NCBI GenBank assembly: GCA_903951425.1
Contig: CAJBBX010000012.1
Span: forward strand, 62,001 to 126,000
Origin: an uncultured Chthonomonas sp.
GTDB taxonomy: Bacteria > Armatimonadota > Chthonomonadetes > Chthonomonadales > CAJBBX01
DNA length: 64,000 nucleotides
Reading direction: 5' to 3'
The translations under genes and the position numbers were made by a program. Below the pieces are notes generated by a model. The model had not been told where the DNA came from and did no database searches. It saw only the letters and a list, made by a program, of their open reading frames with translations. Shown here piece after piece: positions 8,272 to 17,626 of this stretch (positions are counted from its first letter, which is position 1; every line of letters begins with the position of its first letter).

Positions 8272-8691
8272 ATGCGCAAGTACGCCATCGCGCTCGCCGC
8301 CGCTGGGCTGAGCCTCGGGCTGGCCGCTGCCGCCTCGGCCCAGTCCGTCACCGTCACCGCGACCGCTTCAGGATCAAAGGTGACGCTCAAGCTGAGGATC
8401 CCCGCGGGCTACCACGTCTACGGCCCGACTGAGAAGTCCGGCGTGCCCACCGCCATCACGGTCAAGGACCCAAAGGGCGCGAAGGTACTCATCGCGTGGC
8501 CCAAGACCAAGCCGTACCAGACTTTCGAGGGCACGGCGCAGATCTACGCGGGCGTGGTGACCATTCCCGTGACGATCAAGTCGCCCGCCAAGGTGGGCCG
8601 CATCAGCCTCTCGGTGGCGACGCAGCTGTGCAATGACCGCACCTGCCTCCCGCCCGCCGAGGCCAACGTGACGGTGGCCCTGAAGCCTTGA
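8272..8691 (+). CDS. Stand-alone DsbD N-terminal (alpha) domain protein
   Basis: 139 aa with a Sec signal peptide ending ASA-Q. The rest matches the immunoglobulin-like N-terminal domain of DsbD (DsbC/DsbD-alpha family): IPAGYHVYGPTEKSG near the start and the redox Cys pair in QLCNDRTCLPP close to the C-terminus. In most bacteria this domain is fused to the membrane part; here it is separate and overlaps the next gene by 4 nt (TTGA), so the two are translationally coupled and surely work together. Its role is to receive electrons from the membrane domain and pass them to oxidised periplasmic proteins. Confidence 0.85.
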   Translation: MRKYAIALAAAGLSLGLAAAASAQSVTVTATASGSKVTLKLRIPAGYHVYGPTEKSGVPTAITVKDPKGAKVLIAWPKTKPYQTFEGTAQIYAGVVTIPVTIKSPAKVGRISLSVATQLCNDRTCLPPAEANVTVALKP

Positions 8692-10061
8692 GGCTACGCA
8701 CCCTCGCCTGCTCTGGGGCGCTCTTGGCGGCCGCCGGGGCGGCCAACGCGCAGGGGACCGACCTCAATGCCGGAGCCGGCCTCGGCCCGTTCCTCGGCGC
8801 CTGCTTTGCCGGTGGCCTCGCCTCGCTGCTGACGCCCTGCGTCTTCCCGATGATCCCGGTGACGGTGAGCTACTTCAGCAAGCGCACCGACGGCTCTGCC
8901 GTGCCGGCGGCGGTCGCCTACGCCCTGGGTATCGCGTCCACCTTCGCTGTGCTGGGGATCCTGGCGGCGGCGCTCTTCGGGGCGACCGGTATTTCGAACT
9001 TCGCTGCCAATCCGTGGGTCAACCTGGCCCTGGGTCTGCTCTTCGTGGTGCTGGCGTTCAACCTCTTCGGCCTCTTCGAGGTCCAGGTGCCGGCGGGGCT
9101 CACCACGGCTCTTGCCAAGAACTCGGGCAAGGCGGGCCTGATCGGCCCGGTCTTCATGGGCGCGGCTTTCGCGCTCACCAGCTTCACCTGCACCATGCCC
9201 ATCGCGGCGGCGCTGTTGGCCGCTGCGGCGCGGGGAAGCCTGCTCTACCCGACGCTGGGCATGGCGGCCTACGGCGCGGCCTTTGCGTTGCCCTTCTTCC
9301 TGCTGGCGCTCTTTCCCAGCGCCGTCTCGCGGATGCCCCGGTCGGGCGACTGGCTGGCATCAGTGAAGCCCGTGCTGGCCTTCATCGAGTTGGCCGCCGC
9401 GGTGAAGTTCTTCTCGAACGCCGACCTGGGATGGGGAGCGGGCTGGATCACGAAGCCCGTCTTCCTGGCGCTCTGGACGGCCATCTTCGCCATGCTCTCG
9501 GGCTATCTGGTGGGACTTCCAGAAGCTTTGCGCACGGTGGGCTGGCCACGGCGCCTCTTCGGGTTCGCCACGCTGGCGGCCTGCGTGTCGCTACTGTCGG
9601 GCCTCAACGGCCGCAAGCTGGACCTGATCGATCCGTTCCTGCCGCCGGACCCCTACCCGACGCATACCGCATCGGCCAAGCCCGTGCGCGGCGACGCCTC
9701 TGGCCCGGTCCATGCAGTTACCTTCGAGGAAGCGCTCGAGTTTGCCCGGCGTGGCGGCAAGACGATCTTCGTCGACTTCACCGGCGTCACCTGCGCTAAC
9801 TGCCGCTACATGGAGAAGAACGTCTTCCCCGTGCCCGAGGTGGCGAAGGCTCTGGAAGGGCTGGTGCAGGTGCAGCTCTACACCGATCGGCCCACCGACG
9901 AGGACCGGGCCAATCAGAAGCTGCAGGGCAAGCTGGCGGGCAACCAGGCCCTACCCACCTATGTCCTGGTTCGGCCTGACGGCACGGTGATCGACAAGTT
10001 CGAGGGCGCCACTCGGAACCCGCGGGAGTTCGCCGAATTCCTGCGCAAGGCCGCAAACTAG
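8688..10061 (+). CDS. dsbD: DsbD-type thiol:disulfide interchange protein (membrane core plus thioredoxin domain)
   Basis: 457 aa. A signal-like segment is followed by eight hydrophobic helices including LASLLTPCVFPMIPVTVSYF and the second redox Cys in TSFTCTMPIAAALL; these two Cys carry electrons across the membrane. The C-terminal ~120 residues are a thioredoxin fold with CxxC motif CANC (FVDFTGVTCANCRYME) and the cis-Pro region ALPTYVLVRPDG. It moves reducing power from cytoplasmic thioredoxin to the periplasm. The start is TTG at 8688, overlapping the upstream stop. The missing N-terminal domain is supplied by the preceding gene. A strong hairpin follows the stop. Confidence 0.92.
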   Translation: MRLRTLACSGALLAAAGAANAQGTDLNAGAGLGPFLGACFAGGLASLLTPCVFPMIPVTVSYFSKRTDGSAVPAAVAYALGIASTFAVLGILAAALFGATGISNFAANPWVNLALGLLFVVLAFNLFGLFEVQVPAGLTTALAKNSGKAGLIGPVFMGAAFALTSFTCTMPIAAALLAAAARGSLLYPTLGMAAYGAAFALPFFLLALFPSAVSRMPRSGDWLASVKPVLAFIELAAAVKFFSNADLGWGAGWITKPVFLALWTAIFAMLSGYLVGLPEALRTVGWPRRLFGFATLAACVSLLSGLNGRKLDLIDPFLPPDPYPTHTASAKPVRGDASGPVHAVTFEEALEFARRGGKTIFVDFTGVTCANCRYMEKNVFPVPEVAKALEGLVQVQLYTDRPTDEDRANQKLQGKLAGNQALPTYVLVRPDGTVIDKFEGATRNPREFAEFLRKAAN

Positions 10062-10094
10062 TCCCCGGCTCGTGGACCTAGCCAGATGACGACG

Positions 10095-10131
10095 AAAGGC
10101 CCCCCGGCAAGTGCGTCGCCGGGGGGCCTTT
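10095..10131. terminator. Bidirectional intrinsic terminator
   Basis: A 14-bp perfect stem, AAAGGCCCCCCGGC and its complement, with a 9-nt loop sits between two convergent genes (DsbD ending at 10061, protease ending at 10147). The A/T edges give short U-tracts in both directions. Confidence 0.85.
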
Positions 10132-10146
10132 GAACGACGGTCGAGC

Positions 10147-13100
10147 CTACGGGTTCACCACTGTCAGGGCACCGGTGGCAGACGATGCGGTGTACGAAGC
10201 ATCGCCGCTGAACACCGTCTGCGCGGCGAATGTGCCCGCCGCAGCAGGTATGTAGGTATAGATCCCCTTGCCGTCGGCCGCGGTGGTGACCGTGGAGAGC
10301 AGCGTGCCGGCGGCCGAGAAGCGCACCGTGCGGCCCGCCAGTGGCAACAGCGCTCCGCCGCCGGCGATCTCGTACAGATACATCACCGACTTGCTGCTGA
10401 CCCCGACCAGGCCCTTGTAGACGTACAGCCAGGAGTAGGTGGGTTTGAGCCCGGCAACAGTCAGCGTCGACGAACCCGCCGCCGCCGGGAGGTCATCGTC
10501 GCCGGCAAAGCTTACAGTCGTCGCATGCGTCCCGTTGGAGAGAGTGGACGGGATCGTGTAGGAGCAGGTTGCCTTGCCAGTGGACGCCGCAGTGGGTGCG
10601 TCGAAGGGGATCGCCGCTCCGCCGTCCATGTGCAGTTCCAGAACCTTGCCCGCAACGCCTGTGGCGCCGATGCCCTCCCGCAAGTAGGCGTCGATCGCCA
10701 CGTGGCCCCCCGGCGAGCCGGAAGCGGCGCTGACGACCATGTGCGACGTCACATGGACCGTGAGGTTCGCGAAGCCTGTGCTGGGCTCCCTGGCTGCGTC
10801 GCCCGCAAAGGTCGCCGTAACGGCGCCGCCGCGGCACAGGCCCGGGATTACCCACGCAAGCTCAGCGCCGCCTGTAGCATCGGTCACTGCCGGATGCTCG
10901 GCGCCGTCGGGCGTCTTGAAGGTCACGGCGGCGCCGGCCACGGCATCCCCGGACGCATCGGTTGTGGTGGAGCTGAAGCGTACCTGCTCGCCAACCTGGC
11001 CCGTGGCTCCGGTCACTGTGGTGATGGTGGCCAGCCGGCCCACCACGATCTTGACGGTGGCCGGGAGGCTCGCGAGGTAACCGTTGCTGACCGCGAATGT
11101 GAAGCTGTCCTCGCCTGTGAAACCCGCCTGCGGCGTGTATGTGAGGTCTGGGGCTGTGCCCGCCAGGGCGCCGTGGGCGGGAACAGTGACCGTTGCGAAG
11201 GTCAGCGGAAGCGCCTGCGGGTCGGCTCCGGCGAGGCGGATAGCGATGGGCTGCCCGACGAGGCCACCGGTGGCCTGTGCGGTGGCGGTCGGTCGGCCGA
11301 TGACTGTGAGCGTTGACGCGCCTGTCGATGCCGCGTACGATGTATTGCCGGTGAAGGCAGCTGTCACTGCCCTGGTTGCGGCGCCCGTGGAGGGCACGGC
11401 GTAGGCCAACTGCGCGATACCTGTTGCTCCGGTGGCGGCAGTGCCAACGGCGGCTCCGGCCACGGCGAACTGGACGGTCTTGCCCGCCAGGGCCGTACCG
11501 TCCGTCTGCTTGGCCAGGGTGGCCGACAGGGCGGCGGTGGAGCCCTCGGCGGCGGTGGCGCGTTGGACAGTCAGCCTGGTTGCCACCGTGGTGGAACCCG
11601 GGTTAATCCATCCCCGTCCGGTCGCTGCGGCGTATACAGCCGATCCAGCGTACACAGCATCGATGGGATTGGCTCCTGCGAAGCCTGCGGGCGCCGTCCA
11701 GTACATCAGGGCGATGCCGCTCTTGTCGGTGGTCTTTGAGCCGACTGCGGTGCCGTTCACCGCGAAGGCGATCGAGCCGCCGCCGACCGCGGCTCCGGCG
11801 GTGGTCGTTAGAAATGCGCCGAGCGGCACCAGGCTCCCTCCGGTTATGTTGATGCGGTTGGGGACCGTGACCACAGTGGGCGTTTTTAGCGGAATGATCG
11901 TCACAGTCGCATCGGCTGATCCGGCAAGATGGTGCGAGTCGCCGGCAAACGACACGTGGGCTGCAAGGGTCCCGCCGGCGGCGGTGGCTGGAACGGAGTA
12001 GGCCATGGATGCCAGTCCGTCGGCATCGGTCGTTGCCGAGCCCAAGGGCGTACCGGCCAGCGTAAACGCGATTGACCTGCCCGGCAACGGAGCTGCATCG
12101 GTGACGCGGCTGAGGTTGGCGGCCAGAGCGAGGGTCGATCCCGCTTGCACGCGGGCATCTGGCGACGACATGGCCGTCTGGGCGGCGGACACTGCCAACA
12201 TCGAAGTGCCTGAGCAGGCTTGGACCAGTGGCGCACCGGCGTAGGCTGCGGTGATGGTCGACTCGCCGAGGGGGAGGCTCTCCATGGGGATGTAGTTAAC
12301 GGTAGCCTGACCCTGGGCGTCGGTCTCTGACGAGGCCACCGCACTGCCCGCAACAGAGAACGCGACCGCAGCGCCCACGACGGGCAGGTGCGTCGTGTCG
12401 TTGGCCAGCGTGGCCTTCAGGGTCAGGGCCTGCCCTACGGCTCCCGCAGCCGGTGCGACGGCGAGCGAGGTAGCGTCCGGTGCACGGGTGTATGCCTTTA
12501 CGCAGGCATTGGCGTTGGGGTACTTTGTGGTCAGGTCGCGCCAGGTGGCGCCGTCGGTGCTGTAGAAGCTCTGGCCGACCGCTGACGTGGGCGCCGCGTA
12601 GCCGGCGACCGGCGCCTCAATGGACATGGGCCACCGCGTGCCGGGCGAGTTCACGAAGACTTCCACGGAGAACCGCTCACCTCTTGCGATCGGCACCGCT
12701 GGGATGCGGATAGTCTCGTACCCACCGTAGACCAACGTGCCGCTCACGTCGGCGGCCAGTGCGCCTACGCCCGGAACTGCGCTGACGCCTTTGCGAACCC
12801 GCACGCGGTAGCTCGACGACGGCGCCGTCGTGTAGAAGCCGACCGCGGCCAGTTCGTCGTCGCGCTCAGCCGTGAAGATGTTGGCGAACCATGCCGATTC
12901 CGACCCCAGGCCGGCCGTCATGGTCTGGCCCAGCGGGTCGTGCTGGTAGATCGAGCCGTAGTTGGTCACCGGTTCACCGGGAGGGAAGTAGAAGAGGTTG
13001 CGGCCTGCCCAGACGTCGTAGTAGGAGACGTAGAAGTAGCCTTCGTGATCCCGGCTGGTGCCCCAGCTGTTCTTGATCAGGAACGCTCCGTCGCCGGGCG

Positions 13101-13884
13101 GCGTCGAGACGAAGTTCGTGCGGCTGTAGCTATCGTCCCATCCCACGATCAGCACGGAGTGGTTGTGGTAGCTGGTTCCGCTGTAGTAGTAAGCCGCCCT
13201 GGCATGGTTGTACGCGCTGTCCAGCCAGTGGATGTAGGTCCAGATCGGCCCCAACTGCATGACAGCCTGCTTGATCTGGTCGTTCGACGTGAAGGAGGCG
13301 CGGCCTGGCAGCTCGTACATGGTCTGCTGGTGCTTGCGCGGCGACAGGCCCAGCGGGGAAGTGAACGAGGTCGCCGAGAACGGGTCATCGGCCTCGGCCA
13401 CGGGCCCGCTCCACCGCATCAGGTACGCCGCAGCCATGTCCTCGTTGCCGCCCTCGCATCTGCTTGGTACGAAGCCCGAGGTGTTCAGAAGGTGGTTCTC
13501 GGAGAAGTCAGCCTGCTCGCCGGGGAGCATCGATCCCTCCAGGGCGCCCATGGTCGCGAAGGCCCAGCAGGCGCCGCAGGTTAGCTGATCCTTGACGGAG
13601 GAGACCCGGCCGAAGTTGCGCAGATCATAGGAGGCCGGCAGGGCATCCAATAGGCGCAGGCCCTTCATCGGCATACCCACCGCGCTGGAGCGATCAATGG
13701 GGGAGGGAATGACACCCGAAACGGGCGGCACACCCATCTGCACGCGCTGCTGGTACTCAAGAAACGCGGCTGACGGCGGACGGATCTCCAGGTCAGAGCC
13801 ATCGCCGGCGGCAGCCGGGGTCACGATAAGAGCCGGCAACAGGGCCGCAATGGCCCGCAGTGCGGTGCGCCACGAACATGCCAT
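10147..13884 (-). CDS. Secreted papain-family (C1) protease with Ig-like repeats
   Basis: 1245 aa with a Sec signal ending TPAAA-GDG. Residues ~85-300 are a C1A peptidase: KDQLTCGACWAF (Cys106), HSVLIVGWDD (His242) and IKNSWGT (Asn272), a complete catalytic set. A lectin-like region follows (~300-460), as in other bacterial C1 proteins of this type. The C-terminal ~780 residues hold about seven Ig-like (Big_3_5-like) repeats ending in FAGD-type and LTV motifs, plus one cadherin-like unit with FTGEDSFTFAVSNGY. No LPxTG or other anchor is seen. Probably an extracellular or surface protease with adhesive stalk. ATG 13884 has AGAGGA upstream; an in-frame GTG at 13914 is an alternative. It shares its Ig domain style with the protein at 55670-58885. 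Confidence 0.88.
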   Translation of the reverse strand: MACSWRTALRAIAALLPALIVTPAAAGDGSDLEIRPPSAAFLEYQQRVQMGVPPVSGVIPSPIDRSSAVGMPMKGLRLLDALPASYDLRNFGRVSSVKDQLTCGACWAFATMGALEGSMLPGEQADFSENHLLNTSGFVPSRCEGGNEDMAAAYLMRWSGPVAEADDPFSATSFTSPLGLSPRKHQQTMYELPGRASFTSNDQIKQAVMQLGPIWTYIHWLDSAYNHARAAYYYSGTSYHNHSVLIVGWDDSYSRTNFVSTPPGDGAFLIKNSWGTSRDHEGYFYVSYYDVWAGRNLFYFPPGEPVTNYGSIYQHDPLGQTMTAGLGSESAWFANIFTAERDDELAAVGFYTTAPSSSYRVRVRKGVSAVPGVGALAADVSGTLVYGGYETIRIPAVPIARGERFSVEVFVNSPGTRWPMSIEAPVAGYAAPTSAVGQSFYSTDGATWRDLTTKYPNANACVKAYTRAPDATSLAVAPAAGAVGQALTLKATLANDTTHLPVVGAAVAFSVAGSAVASSETDAQGQATVNYIPMESLPLGESTITAAYAGAPLVQACSGTSMLAVSAAQTAMSSPDARVQAGSTLALAANLSRVTDAAPLPGRSIAFTLAGTPLGSATTDADGLASMAYSVPATAAGGTLAAHVSFAGDSHHLAGSADATVTIIPLKTPTVVTVPNRINITGGSLVPLGAFLTTTAGAAVGGGSIAFAVNGTAVGSKTTDKSGIALMYWTAPAGFAGANPIDAVYAGSAVYAAATGRGWINPGSTTVATRLTVQRATAAEGSTAALSATLAKQTDGTALAGKTVQFAVAGAAVGTAATGATGIAQLAYAVPSTGAATRAVTAAFTGNTSYAASTGASTLTVIGRPTATAQATGGLVGQPIAIRLAGADPQALPLTFATVTVPAHGALAGTAPDLTYTPQAGFTGEDSFTFAVSNGYLASLPATVKIVVGRLATITTVTGATGQVGEQVRFSSTTTDASGDAVAGAAVTFKTPDGAEHPAVTDATGGAELAWVIPGLCRGGAVTATFAGDAAREPSTGFANLTVHVTSHMVVSAASGSPGGHVAIDAYLREGIGATGVAGKVLELHMDGGAAIPFDAPTAASTGKATCSYTIPSTLSNGTHATTVSFAGDDDLPAAAGSSTLTVAGLKPTYSWLYVYKGLVGVSSKSVMYLYEIAGGGALLPLAGRTVRFSAAGTLLSTVTTAADGKGIYTYIPAAAGTFAAQTVFSGDASYTASSATGALTVVNP

Positions 13885-14299
13885 TTGATCAGGTCCTCTG
13901 CCCGGAACGTGCACAGGCGCACGGACAGGCAGCCTCTCGGGGGATAGCCGGCGCTACTCGCGACCGGTGGCACGCCGATAGCGCGCACACACAAGAGTGG
14001 ACCTGGCAGGTCTGCTAATACACCGCGTACATAACAAGGCGTTGATCGGTACGCGCCAACCGTGGCGCGCGGTCCAGATCGCTGTTGCACCCAGCTGAGG
14101 CGTCACTATACCTCACCCGGACATTTTCCGAGGCTACACTTTACAATCGGGCGTCGGCATGGCAGATCGCGGACGCGACCCCCGAGTCGCCGACCTGACG
14201 TCTGCCCGATCTGCCGAAGCTCCCCGCAGGTATAACATGGGGGCAGTAGAGTGACCGCACCCGCGTCCGCGCCGCCGCCTGCGCCGCAGAGAGACCAGG
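13885..14299. other. Intergenic stretch between divergent genes
   Basis: 415 nt between the protease gene and the CrtO-like gene. It holds the weak minus-strand promoter candidate at 14031-14059 and, for the plus strand, a TATAAC at 14231-14236 without a clear -35 box. No RNA gene, repeat or further open frame with protein character is seen. Confidence 0.5.
14031..14059 (-). promoter_or_regulatory. Possible sigma70-type promoter for the C1 protease gene
   Basis: On the minus strand TTGGCG, a 17-nt spacer and TGTTAT match the consensus at four of six positions each, about 150 nt upstream of the protease start. No experimental-quality signal; GC-rich genomes give chance matches. Confidence 0.3.
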
Positions 14300-15196
14300 A
14301 TGCCCGAGTCCCAATCGCCGCACCCATTGATGGCTGACGGCGTGAGCCGCGCGATGGACGCCTCGTCCCGCCGATCCCTCTGGCAGGCTTGGCTTTCGGT
14401 GAGCGCCTGCGAGCGGGGCGGTCGGCTCTACGAGCGCGCGGGCCTTCGCCCGCTCTTCGGGCTGGTGGCCCGCATGTACGGGGAATGCCTGCCTCCCCCG
14501 GCCGGCGAATCCCTGACCGGCGCCTTCGGCACCGATGAGGCCCGCCGTGTCATCTGGTGGTCACGCTACCACGAGGTCGTCAACGTGCTGGCTATTGCGG
14601 TTCAGGCGCCACTGGCGCCGCTGGGCGCGGCCGTCGGTTCCGCCCCGCTGGCGGCCTACGGCGGCGCGCTCTGCGCCATGCACGCCGCCTGCGTCGGCCT
14701 CGAGCGTTACAAACGCGCGCGCTGCCTCGACCTTCTGCCCGACGGCCCCGGCTCCGCGCGGCCGGCCGCACGGTACGCACCCGCCCCGGCGCTCCTGGGC
14801 CGGCGGTCCGCAGCGCTTTGGTTCGCCCCGCGTCGCTTCGAGACCGAGGCCTTCTTCCGCGGGACCGGCGCGCAGGCCTTCCGCCGCGTGGTGCTATGGG
14901 TCTACTCAGTGGCCTTCGCCGGCACTGAAGGCGGCCGCAGCGGGCCAGACTTCCTCCCGCGCGGCGCGGCCAGCCTTGCCGGCCTCGACGGTCAGTCGCG
15001 CGTGGCCGAGGTGTCGCACCTGTTCGGCCTGCTGCTGCATGTGCCGTTCCTGGTGGCGGCGATCCATCGCGGCATGGCCGTGGGAGTGGCCTACGTGCTG
15101 TTCCTGATCTGCCTCAACCTCTGGTGCGCCCTGATCCAACGGCACCATCGGGCGCGCATCGTCCGGGCGATGGCCCGCCGAGAGGCCCGGGCTTGA
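14300..15196 (+). CDS. Integral membrane protein, CrtO-like (glycosyl-diaponeurosporenoate acyltransferase family pattern)
   Basis: 298 aa. Two hydrophobic segments in the middle (LAPLGAAVGSAPLAAYGG region) and two near the C-terminus. The C-terminal half resembles the CrtO-like acyltransferase family in pattern: FETEAFFRGTGAQAFRRVVLW, AEVSHLFGLLLHVPF, then FLICLNLWCALIQRHHRARI, which corresponds to the family's N-x-x-x-x-x-Q-R-x-x-R ending. It overlaps the next gene (glycosyltransferase), so a role in modifying membrane lipids or carotenoid glycosides is plausible. The resemblance is from memory of the family pattern and should be treated as tentative. The N-terminal ~100 residues are unfamiliar. 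Confidence 0.55.
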   Translation: MPESQSPHPLMADGVSRAMDASSRRSLWQAWLSVSACERGGRLYERAGLRPLFGLVARMYGECLPPPAGESLTGAFGTDEARRVIWWSRYHEVVNVLAIAVQAPLAPLGAAVGSAPLAAYGGALCAMHAACVGLERYKRARCLDLLPDGPGSARPAARYAPAPALLGRRSAALWFAPRRFETEAFFRGTGAQAFRRVVLWVYSVAFAGTEGGRSGPDFLPRGAASLAGLDGQSRVAEVSHLFGLLLHVPFLVAAIHRGMAVGVAYVLFLICLNLWCALIQRHHRARIVRAMARREARA

Positions 15197-16344
15197 GCGG
15201 CGCCCTCCGCGCCAAGGCGTTGCCCCGCACGCTGTTGCTCTCGGCTTCCACCGGCGGAGGGCACCTCAGCGCCGCCCACGCCGTTTCGGCGGCGTTCCAT
15301 ACCCGCGGCATCGACGCGCAGGTGATCGACGTGCTGAACCTGACACCGCCCGTGTTCCGGGCCTGGTTCCTGGGTGGCTATGAGACGCTGGTGCGCTACT
15401 GGCCCGACTTGTGGGGGCACCTCTACCGCGTTTCCGACCGGCCACGCCTCACGTACCACTTCCAGACGGCGCTGGACCTCCACTACATGGCCCGGCTCCG
15501 GGCCGTCATGCGGCGCGAGAAGCCGGACTGGGTGGTCTGTACGCACTCGCTGCCGCAGCCGCAGCTTGAGCGGCTCCGGCGCATCGCCGCTCCGTTCAAC
15601 GTCGCCGTCGTCGTCACGGACTACTACCCACACCGAATGTGGATGCGGGGCTACCCCGACCACTACTTCGTGGCAGGCGACTGGACCCGCGATGTGATCG
15701 CGCGGCGCGATCCCGACGCCGGCCGGCGCACGACCATCAGCGGCATTCCCACCGACGCGGCCTTCTTCGCACGCGTGAGCAGGCCCGACGCACGCAGGGC
15801 GCTGGGCGCCGACCCGGAGACACCGTCGGTGCTGGTCACCAGCGGGGGCATCGGCGCCGGTCCCGTCACCGAGGCCGTAGGCGCCCTGGCGGCAGCCGGC
15901 GTGCCCTGCCACATTACGGTGCTATGCGGTCGCAACCTTGCCGCCCACACCCACCTGAGCAGGATGAGCGATGACCTGCGGGGCCGCGGCTTCAGGCTGC
16001 AGGTGGAGCCGCTCCTGCCTGTCGCCGAGGTGGCCACCCGCATGCACGCCGCCGACTTCGTCGTCGGCAAGCCCGGCGGCCTCACCATGTCCGAGTGCAT
16101 GGCGGCCGGCGTGCCCATGCTCATCCACCGCCCACTGCTCATCCCCGGGCAGGAGGACGGCAACCGGCTCTTCCTGGAGCATGTCGGCGCCGGTGCCACG
16201 GCCGCCGACGCCGAGAGCCTCACGGACCTGACCCGCGGCCTGCTCACGGACCGGGACAGGCTGGAGGAGATGCGGACCCGAGCCCGAGCCGCAGCCAGCC
16301 CCGGCGCCGCCGACACCATCGCCGAGACGGTTTGCGGGCTCTAG
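15193..16344 (+). CDS. MGDG synthase / processive glucosyltransferase-like (MurG-type GT28) protein
   Basis: 383 aa. N-terminal motif LLLSASTGGGHLSAAHAV and domain MGDG_synth; C-terminal nucleotide-sugar binding region VGKPGGLTMSECMAAGVP and PGQEDGNRLFLEHVGAG. Members transfer a sugar from a UDP-donor to diacylglycerol at the cytoplasmic face of the membrane, making glycolipids. The TTG at 15193 overlaps the upstream stop and has GAGAGG 7 nt before it. Coupling with the CrtO-like protein and with the two-component genes that follow suggests one membrane-lipid related operon. Acceptor lipid is not determinable here. Confidence 0.85.
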   Translation: MSGALRAKALPRTLLLSASTGGGHLSAAHAVSAAFHTRGIDAQVIDVLNLTPPVFRAWFLGGYETLVRYWPDLWGHLYRVSDRPRLTYHFQTALDLHYMARLRAVMRREKPDWVVCTHSLPQPQLERLRRIAAPFNVAVVVTDYYPHRMWMRGYPDHYFVAGDWTRDVIARRDPDAGRRTTISGIPTDAAFFARVSRPDARRALGADPETPSVLVTSGGIGAGPVTEAVGALAAAGVPCHITVLCGRNLAAHTHLSRMSDDLRGRGFRLQVEPLLPVAEVATRMHAADFVVGKPGGLTMSECMAAGVPMLIHRPLLIPGQEDGNRLFLEHVGAGATAADAESLTDLTRGLLTDRDRLEEMRTRARAAASPGAADTIAETVCGL

Positions 16345-16357
16345 CCGGAGCGCTCCC

Positions 16358-17626
16358 ATGGCGGCCAACGTCTCGGAGATCGACCTGGTGCTCCTGAAGT
16401 GGCGGCTTAAGGCCAGCCATTCACTTCTCGTAGTGTCCTCGCTCGCATACCTGCCAGTGCTGCTGCTGGCCCTGTCCGGTCAGTTGCCCTGGGCGCCACC
16501 GACGGCTGTGGTGGCGGGCTGCGGCGCCTACGCGGTCCTCTTGGTCGTCACGCTGATCCGTAGCGCCAACCATGCTGTGCGCGTCTGGGTGGCGCTCGGT
16601 GCGGGGTATGTCCTGTCGGTCGTAGGCGCCTACAGCGTGCCCGACGGGCCGCTGGTCCGGTCGATGCCCATCGTCCTGCCCATCCTCGCCCTGGTTCTGG
16701 TCGGCCCGCGCTCGGGCCGAGCCGCCATGGCCGTTAGCGCCGGTGTCCTGCTGCTGGCTCCGCTCTTCGATGCGTACCAGGGGCCTCGCCGCCTGCCGCT
16801 AGCGGGCCTGCCGATGCTGGGGATGATGGTCGGGGTCATGACCGTACTCGACGCCTTCCAGCGCTTCCTCGTGCAGGCGCTGGTCTCAGAGCGAAAGGCC
16901 GCACGCGAACGGGACGATGAGATCAGCCGGCGGCGGAGGCTCGAGGGCGAGTTGGCCGGTGCGGCCGACGAGGAACGGCGCCGCCTGGGCCACGACCTGC
17001 ACGACGGCGTGTGTCAGCAGATGACCGGCGCGTTGCTTCGTTGCCAGGCTCTGGAGCGTACACTGGCGCGAGGCGGCGCGGTAGCGAGCGCGGAGTTGGC
17101 CGCGCTGTCGGGCCTACTCGAGGCGTCCATCGATGATGCCCAGGCCGTCGCACAGGGCCTGAACCCACTTCGCCCGGAGCCGGAGGCCCTGGCGCATGCC
17201 CTGCACGCTGCAGTGAGGCAGGTGCAGAGGACCGGGCTGGTGCGCTGCGAGTACCGGACGAGCGGCGACGTGCGCGTGTATGATCCTCAGGTCGCCCAGC
17301 ATCTCTACCGCATCGCCCAGGAGGCCCTGAGCAACGCCGTCCGCCACGCCCGCGCCACGCGCATTGAGGTGGAGCTTCGTGGGCGTCCTGACGATGTCGT
17401 CGTGCTGGTTACCGACGACGGTATCGGCCTCCCAGTGGCCCCGGGCGGCGACGGCATGGGGCTCCGCACCATGGCCTACCGCGCACAGGCGCTCGGCGCC
17501 CGGCTCCGGCTGGGTAGCTCGGCGCCGAACGGCGCCTCAGTCGAGTGCGTACTGGCTCGTGAACGATGCGCGAAGGCGCCGGCCATCGTCGACCCAACGG
17601 GAGGGGCCACACGATATGCGCCTTGA
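16358..17626 (+). CDS. Membrane sensor histidine kinase, NarL/NarX class
   Basis: 422 aa. About five to six hydrophobic segments occupy residues 20-175 with no large periplasmic domain, so it probably senses something within the membrane. A short coiled-coil leads to a HisKA_3 dimerisation domain with EERRRLGHDLHDG (phospho-acceptor His215), then a HATPase with EALSNAVRHARAT, VTDDGIGLP and GMGLRTM. It lies 13 nt after the glycosyltransferase gene and overlaps the response regulator gene by 11 nt, so the pair is co-translated. An intramembrane sensor next to a glycolipid synthase suggests monitoring of membrane state; that is inference. Confidence 0.9.
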   Translation: MAANVSEIDLVLLKWRLKASHSLLVVSSLAYLPVLLLALSGQLPWAPPTAVVAGCGAYAVLLVVTLIRSANHAVRVWVALGAGYVLSVVGAYSVPDGPLVRSMPIVLPILALVLVGPRSGRAAMAVSAGVLLLAPLFDAYQGPRRLPLAGLPMLGMMVGVMTVLDAFQRFLVQALVSERKAARERDDEISRRRRLEGELAGAADEERRRLGHDLHDGVCQQMTGALLRCQALERTLARGGAVASAELAALSGLLEASIDDAQAVAQGLNPLRPEPEALAHALHAAVRQVQRTGLVRCEYRTSGDVRVYDPQVAQHLYRIAQEALSNAVRHARATRIEVELRGRPDDVVVLVTDDGIGLPVAPGGDGMGLRTMAYRAQALGARLRLGSSAPNGASVECVLARERCAKAPAIVDPTGGATRYAP

